A stretch of DNA of 6,036 nucleotides from Pseudomonadota bacterium (GTDB lineage: Bacteria > Pseudomonadota > Alphaproteobacteria > Rhizobiales > Devosiaceae): NCBI GenBank assembly GCA_023427545.1, contig JAEZBF010000124.1:1-6036 (forward strand), read 5' to 3'. Below the pieces are notes generated by a model. That model worked only from the letters and a program-made list of their open reading frames with translations. It did not search any database and had not been told where the DNA came from. Both the position numbers and the translations under genes were made by a program. This document shows, piece after piece, positions 5,130-6,036 of the stretch. The stretch's first letter is position 1, and every line of letters starts with the position of its first letter.

Positions 5130-6036
5130 TCAGACGCGCTGGCTGCTCTTGGCGTCGAAGATCGAGCCACGCGCCGGGTCGAAGCCGATCCGCAGTTTCT
5201 GGCCCACCTGGATGCCGATCTCGGTTTCGCAGCGGAGCGTGAGCGGCTGGGTTCCGAGGCGGGTCCAGGCGAGCGTATCGGCGCCCATCGGCTCGATGAT
5301 TTCGATCTCTACCTCGGTATTGTAGGGCATTGCCGCCGCTTCGTCGCCGACGACGATGTGCTCGGGACGCACACCGAGGACGGCTTCGAACGCGCCGCCG
5401 GGCGCGCCGCTGTCGTAGCGGTAGGTGCCGACCGGGATCGACACGCCATCCGCGACGAACTGCTGGCCCTCCACCCTGCCCTGCAGGAAGTTCATCGTGG
5501 GCGAGCCGACGAAGCCGGCGACGAAGAGGTTGACCGGCCGGTTGTAAATCGTGTGCGGGCTGTCCAGCTGCTGGATGATGCCGTTCTTCATGACCGCGAT
5601 GCGATCGGCGAGCGTCATCGCCTCGATCTGATCGTGGGTGACGTAGATCATCGTGTTCTTGAGCCGCTGGTGCAGGCGCTTGATCTCAACGCGAAGGTCG
5701 GAGCGGAGCTTGGCGTCGAGGTTCGACAGGGGCTCATCGAAGAGGAACACGTCGACGTCGCGGACCAGTGCGCGGCCGATGGCGACGCGCTGCCGCTGGC
5801 CGCCGGAGAGGTGTGCAGGCTTACGCTGCAGAAGCGGCTCGATCTGCAGGATTTCGGCGGCACGTGCGACCCGCTGGTCGATCTCGGCCTTGGGCATGCC
5901 GGCGACGCGCAGCCCGAAGCTGAGGTTCTTCTCGACCGTCATCTGCGGATAGAGCGCGTAGGACTGGAACACCATGCCGATGCCGCGGTCCTTGGGCTCC
6001 TCCCAGGTGACGTTCTTGCCCTCGATGAAGATCTGC
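5130..6036 (-). CDS. Sugar ABC transporter ATPase, MalK/UgpC type, N-terminus missing
   Basis: Translation is open to base 6036, with 302 codons plus one base visible. About 60 N-terminal residues, including Walker A, are beyond the edge. The reading just inside the edge is QIFIEGKNVTW. Numbering from the Met at 5975, the motifs are the Q-loop VFQSYALYP (2-10), signature LSGGQRQRVAIGRAL (56-70), Walker B DVFLFDEP (75-82), D-loop SNLD (84-87) and H-loop YVTHDQ (111-116). A MalK-type C-terminal regulatory/TOBE region follows, with FVGSPTMNF (155-163) and VRPEHI (202-207). The protein powers import of a carbohydrate through a CUT1-type permease whose genes should lie upstream of this one, outside the window. 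Position at the head of the enzyme genes suggests it imports their substrate. Family members are close to one another, so the sugar cannot be named. Confidence 0.95.
   Translation of the reverse strand, partial: QIFIEGKNVTWEEPKDRGIGMVFQSYALYPQMTVEKNLSFGLRVAGMPKAEIDQRVARAAEILQIEPLLQRKPAHLSGGQRQRVAIGRALVRDVDVFLFDEPLSNLDAKLRSDLRVEIKRLHQRLKNTMIYVTHDQIEAMTLADRIAVMKNGIIQQLDSPHTIYNRPVNLFVAGFVGSPTMNFLQGRVEGQQFVADGVSIPVGTYRYDSGAPGGAFEAVLGVRPEHIVVGDEAAAMPYNTEVEIEIIEPMGADTLAWTRLGTQPLTLRCETEIGIQVGQKLRIGFDPARGSIFDAKSSQRV

Noticed and set aside
1..6036. CRISPR array, tRNA or rRNA gene, insertion sequence or prophage genes
   Set aside because: I saw no regularly spaced repeats, no cloverleaf-like or rRNA-like sequence and no transposase, integrase or terminal repeats. 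Coding genes account for nearly all of the window.

Overview
The window is one strand of business: every supported gene lies on the minus strand, so transcription runs from base 6036 towards base 1. It looks like part of a bacterial sugar-catabolism operon. Its high G+C (about 67% in one hand-counted 60-base stretch, 77% in another), tight gene packing, purine-rich Shine-Dalgarno sites and gene families fit a proteobacterium. An alphaproteobacterium (Rhizobiales-like or sphingomonad-like) is my best guess, but this rests on family resemblance only.

In transcription order the layout is as follows. (1) The C-terminal five-sixths of a sugar ABC-transporter ATPase of the MalK/UgpC type (5130 to beyond 6036; the start and Walker A lie outside). 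(2) A 122-base gap with an AT-rich palindrome. (3) A 248-residue TIM-barrel sugar isomerase/epimerase-like protein (4261-5007), coupled to a 379-residue Gfo/Idh/MocA dehydrogenase (3119-4258). (4) A short GC hairpin and a 99-residue ABM-fold (YgiN-like) monooxygenase-type protein (2767-3066). (5) A 129-base gap with a weak promoter/operator candidate. (6) A second, longer TIM-barrel protein (352 residues, 1579-2637) coupled to a second Gfo/Idh/MocA dehydrogenase (383 residues, 415-1566). (7) A DUF4160 gene (169-411) beginning three bases after the dehydrogenase stop, and an overlapping, truncated DUF2442 gene (1-194) that leaves the window.

The working model is uptake of a sugar or glycoside by a CUT1-type ABC transporter, then NAD(P)-dependent oxidation by the Gfo/Idh/MocA enzymes. 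The metal-dependent TIM-barrel proteins would then epimerise, dehydrate or eliminate across the keto-sugar. Such dehydrogenase/TIM-barrel pairs are known from inositol breakdown, from 3-keto-glycoside cleavage and from C-glycoside deglycosylation. The substrate cannot be read from this sequence. The least expected points are two non-identical dehydrogenase/isomerase pairs in one operon with different predicted acid-base residues (His versus Tyr), an ABM-fold gene between them, and a DUF4160-DUF2442 pair attached directly to the operon's 3' end.
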